This document shows positions 4,618 through 6,099 of a stretch of DNA of 6,099 bases, in pieces (the first letter of the stretch is position 1; every line of letters starts with the position of its first letter). The position numbers were made by a program, and so were the translations under genes. The notes under the pieces are model-generated. The model was not told the DNA's origin. It did not search any database and worked only from the letters and a program-made list of their open reading frames with translations. Source of the DNA: Saprospirales bacterium (GTDB lineage Bacteria > Bacteroidota > Bacteroidia > Chitinophagales > Saprospiraceae); NCBI GenBank assembly GCA_024642645.1, contig JAHEAS010000078.1, forward strand, positions 1-6,099, given 5' to 3'.

Positions 4618-5910
4618 ATGACAACACAAAACAACAGTCAAGTTGAATTAGTCAATCAACTGGCTTTCAGGTTAAGGGACATGGGAGTGATTCATCTAAA
4701 CCTTGATGATACACCAATGTCTGACAGACGAATTATCAATCTGGGAGGTAAGGAAATTCTCAATTTCTCCTCTTGCAACTACGTAGGCCTTGAGGCAGAT
4801 GAACGGCTTAAACAAGCAGCGATTGAAGGTATTGAAAGATTTGGTACACAGTATTACTGTGTAAGGGCCTACACTTCCTTGAGTTACTACGAAGAGTTGG
4901 AAGCTCAGATGAAAGAGATTTTCGGGCACCCCTCTGTCGTGATGCCGACCACCATGCTGGGTCATCTTTCCTGCCTTCCATCTTTAATTAGCAGTGATGA
5001 TGCAGTCATATTGGACCATCAGGTTCATACCAGTGTCATCATGACTTCCAAAATTTTGAAGGCAAATGGCACTCATGTTGAAATGATTCGACACAATCGG
5101 ATGGACTATTTGGAATCCAGGATTCAGAAATTGAGTACTGAATACCGCAAGATTTGGTACTTGGCCGATGGGGTGTACTCCATGTACGGAAACATTGCCC
5201 CAATGAGTGACTTACATGAGTTGATGAACCGTTATGGGCAATTCCATTTGTATATTGACGATTCGCATGGCATGAGTTGGACTGGGAAGCATGGTTCTGG
5301 TTCCGTCTTAGAAAGGATGACGTCGTTTCACCCGCAAATGGTGATGATGACCTCATTGGGCAAGGCATTTGGTGCTTCGGGTGGCGTTGCTGTTTTTCAC
5401 GACCAAGCGACCAGAGAACTGATTAGGAATACTGGAAGTCCACTCATCTTTACTGGGCCTCTTCAACCCGCAACATTGGCGGCGGCGGTAGCTTCTGCCA
5501 AGATTCACCTCAGCAATGAAATGGTGGGTTTGCAAAACAAGTTAAAATCGAACATTGACTATTTCGCAGATAAAGCTCAATCCTTAGGTTTGCCTTTCAT
5601 CAGTAAAGATAGGACACCGATTTTCTTTCTTGGAGTAAGCCGTTTTGAAGTAGGAGGCAAGCTTGTAAAGGCGTTGCTTGACGCTGGTTTTTTCTCTTGT
5701 ATAGCCTGTTACCCAAGTGTTCCTTACAATAATACTGGTATTAGGTTTTTAGTGACTTTGAACCATACAAAACAGGACATCGACAACTTGCTTGAGACAA
5801 TAGCGATTTTGCTTCCTGAAATTTTGGAATCTGAAAATTTCTCGATGGAGCAAATTATGAAGGCATTCTATAAAGAGACGACGCACACCGAACGGCTTCA
5901 ATCAGCCTAA
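4618..5910 (+). CDS. PLP-dependent alpha-oxoamine synthase-like enzyme
   Basis: A 430-residue fold-type I PLP enzyme related to the alpha-oxoamine synthases (KBL, BioF, serine palmitoyltransferase, HemA, CqsA). These condense an amino acid with an acyl-thioester with loss of CO2. Family landmarks in order: FSSCNYVGL (50-58), PLP-stacking His137 (in LDHQVHTS), ADGVYSMYGNIAPM (183-196), Asp214 and His217 (in IDDSHG), Schiff-base Lys249 (in TSLGKAFG), and carboxylate-binding Arg376 (in TGIRFLVTL). All key residues are present, so activity is expected. The glycine-rich segment usual near the acyl-CoA site is replaced by GTQYYCVRAYTSLSYY (76-91), pointing to a subfamily apart from BioF and KBL. 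The tail from about residue 402 extends beyond the usual core. No biotin or threonine-degradation genes are nearby. Substrates are unknown; candidates include lipid-like aminoketones (sphingoid or sulfonolipid bases) or CqsA/LqsA-type signals. I chose the ATG at 4618; no Shine-Dalgarno is visible. Confidence 0.9.
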   Translation: MTTQNNSQVELVNQLAFRLRDMGVIHLNLDDTPMSDRRIINLGGKEILNFSSCNYVGLEADERLKQAAIEGIERFGTQYYCVRAYTSLSYYEELEAQMKEIFGHPSVVMPTTMLGHLSCLPSLISSDDAVILDHQVHTSVIMTSKILKANGTHVEMIRHNRMDYLESRIQKLSTEYRKIWYLADGVYSMYGNIAPMSDLHELMNRYGQFHLYIDDSHGMSWTGKHGSGSVLERMTSFHPQMVMMTSLGKAFGASGGVAVFHDQATRELIRNTGSPLIFTGPLQPATLAAAVASAKIHLSNEMVGLQNKLKSNIDYFADKAQSLGLPFISKDRTPIFFLGVSRFEVGGKLVKALLDAGFFSCIACYPSVPYNNTGIRFLVTLNHTKQDIDNLLETIAILLPEILESENFSMEQIMKAFYKETTHTERLQSA

Positions 5911-5968
5911 TTGGCAGACATATTGCACTGTTTAAGGTAGTATAGAATGAATCAATCTTAAACAATAG

Positions 5969-6099
5969 GTGCAGCAACTGAAAAATATCTTAAATTTCTT
6001 GGCGATGAAGTACGATGAGTATTTCATCGCTAAGAGTTTGACATACTCACCTTTAGACCTTCGCAAGGCGCGTGTACTTGTATTCATTCATTTATTCCT
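5969..6099 (+). CDS. Start of a possible membrane protein, cut by window edge
   Basis: An open frame begins after a TAG at 5966-5968 with GTG at 5969 and continues through an ATG at 6005 to the right edge, giving up to 43 residues. From the GTG it reads as a short amphipathic segment (QQLKNILNFLA), then MKYDEYFIAKSLTYSPLDLR, then the beginning of a hydrophobic stretch (ARVLVFIHLF). This resembles the short cytoplasmic N-terminus and first membrane helix of multi-pass sensor kinases or other inner-membrane proteins, but so little is visible that no family can be assigned. It follows the PLP enzyme on the same strand after 58 bp (or 94 bp from the ATG), so co-transcription is plausible. Which start is used is uncertain: the GTG gives the longer protein, whereas the ATG lies inside the hairpin at 5998-6034. 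Confidence 0.5.
   Translation, partial: MQQLKNILNFLAMKYDEYFIAKSLTYSPLDLRKARVLVFIHLF
5998..6034 (+). repeat. 15-bp hairpin overlapping the start of the last ORF
   Basis: Positions 5998-6012 (CTTGGCGATGAAGTA) and 6020-6034 (TATTTCATCGCTAAG) pair at all 15 positions in plus-strand RNA, two of them G-U, around the 7-nt loop CGATGAG. No T-run follows, so it is not a standard terminator of the PLP gene. It contains the in-frame ATG at 6005-6007 and would hide that codon in the 5' arm. Confidence 0.7.

Noticed and set aside
5911..5968. Own promoter for the last ORF (TTGCAC and TATAGAAT)
   Set aside because: No TAnnTTTG match and a poor fit in spacing; co-transcription with the PLP gene is simpler.

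Overview
The window looks like a chromosomal piece from a member of the Bacteroidota (Cytophagales/Saprospirales-like; I cannot place it more finely). Three things point there. The strongest promoter-like sites fit the TTG-N19/20-TAnnTTTG pattern of that phylum. Start codons lack clear Shine-Dalgarno sequences. Spacers are long and AT-rich between coding regions of moderate GC.

Left part, positions 1-4044, all on the minus strand. Reading in the direction of transcription (right to left) come paaA, paaB and paaC. These are the catalytic, bridging and structural subunits of the ring 1,2-phenylacetyl-CoA epoxidase, which starts aerobic phenylacetate breakdown by epoxidising phenylacetyl-CoA. 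They are followed by an NADPH-dependent FMN reductase-like flavoprotein and by the N-terminal 300 residues of a membrane-anchored coiled-coil protein that runs off the left edge. paaD and paaE, which usually accompany paaABC, are not in the window. A Bacteroidota -7 box lies 40 bp ahead of paaA, and an inverted repeat CGAACA-N2-TGTTCG sits over its -33 region and resembles a TetR-type PaaR operator. The 221-bp gap between paaB and paaC is unusually long and holds two inverted-repeat structures. One is built from two facing arrays of a degenerate 9-nt GTTGATNNN unit.

Middle, positions 4045-4617, is a 573-bp divergent spacer. It holds the paa promoter/operator on the left and a good promoter (TTGAC-N20-TATGTTTG) for the rightward gene. 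That promoter implies a leader of about 300 nt with several hairpins, a terminator-like structure facing the minus strand, and a perfect 14-bp palindrome, TGTAAACGTTTACA, of the LacI-family operator type.

Right part, plus strand. Positions 4618-5910 encode a complete PLP-dependent alpha-oxoamine-synthase-like enzyme (the fold-type I group of KBL, BioF, SPT, HemA and CqsA/LqsA). Its catalytic residues are intact but its substrate-region sequence is divergent. It is followed after 58 bp by the beginning of a second plus-strand ORF whose visible 43 residues end in a hydrophobic segment. A 15-bp hairpin overlaps the start region of that ORF. An alpha-oxoamine synthase followed closely by a possible membrane protein recalls the CqsA/CqsS and LqsA/LqsS signalling pairs, but only the first residues of the second gene are visible, so this remains a hypothesis.
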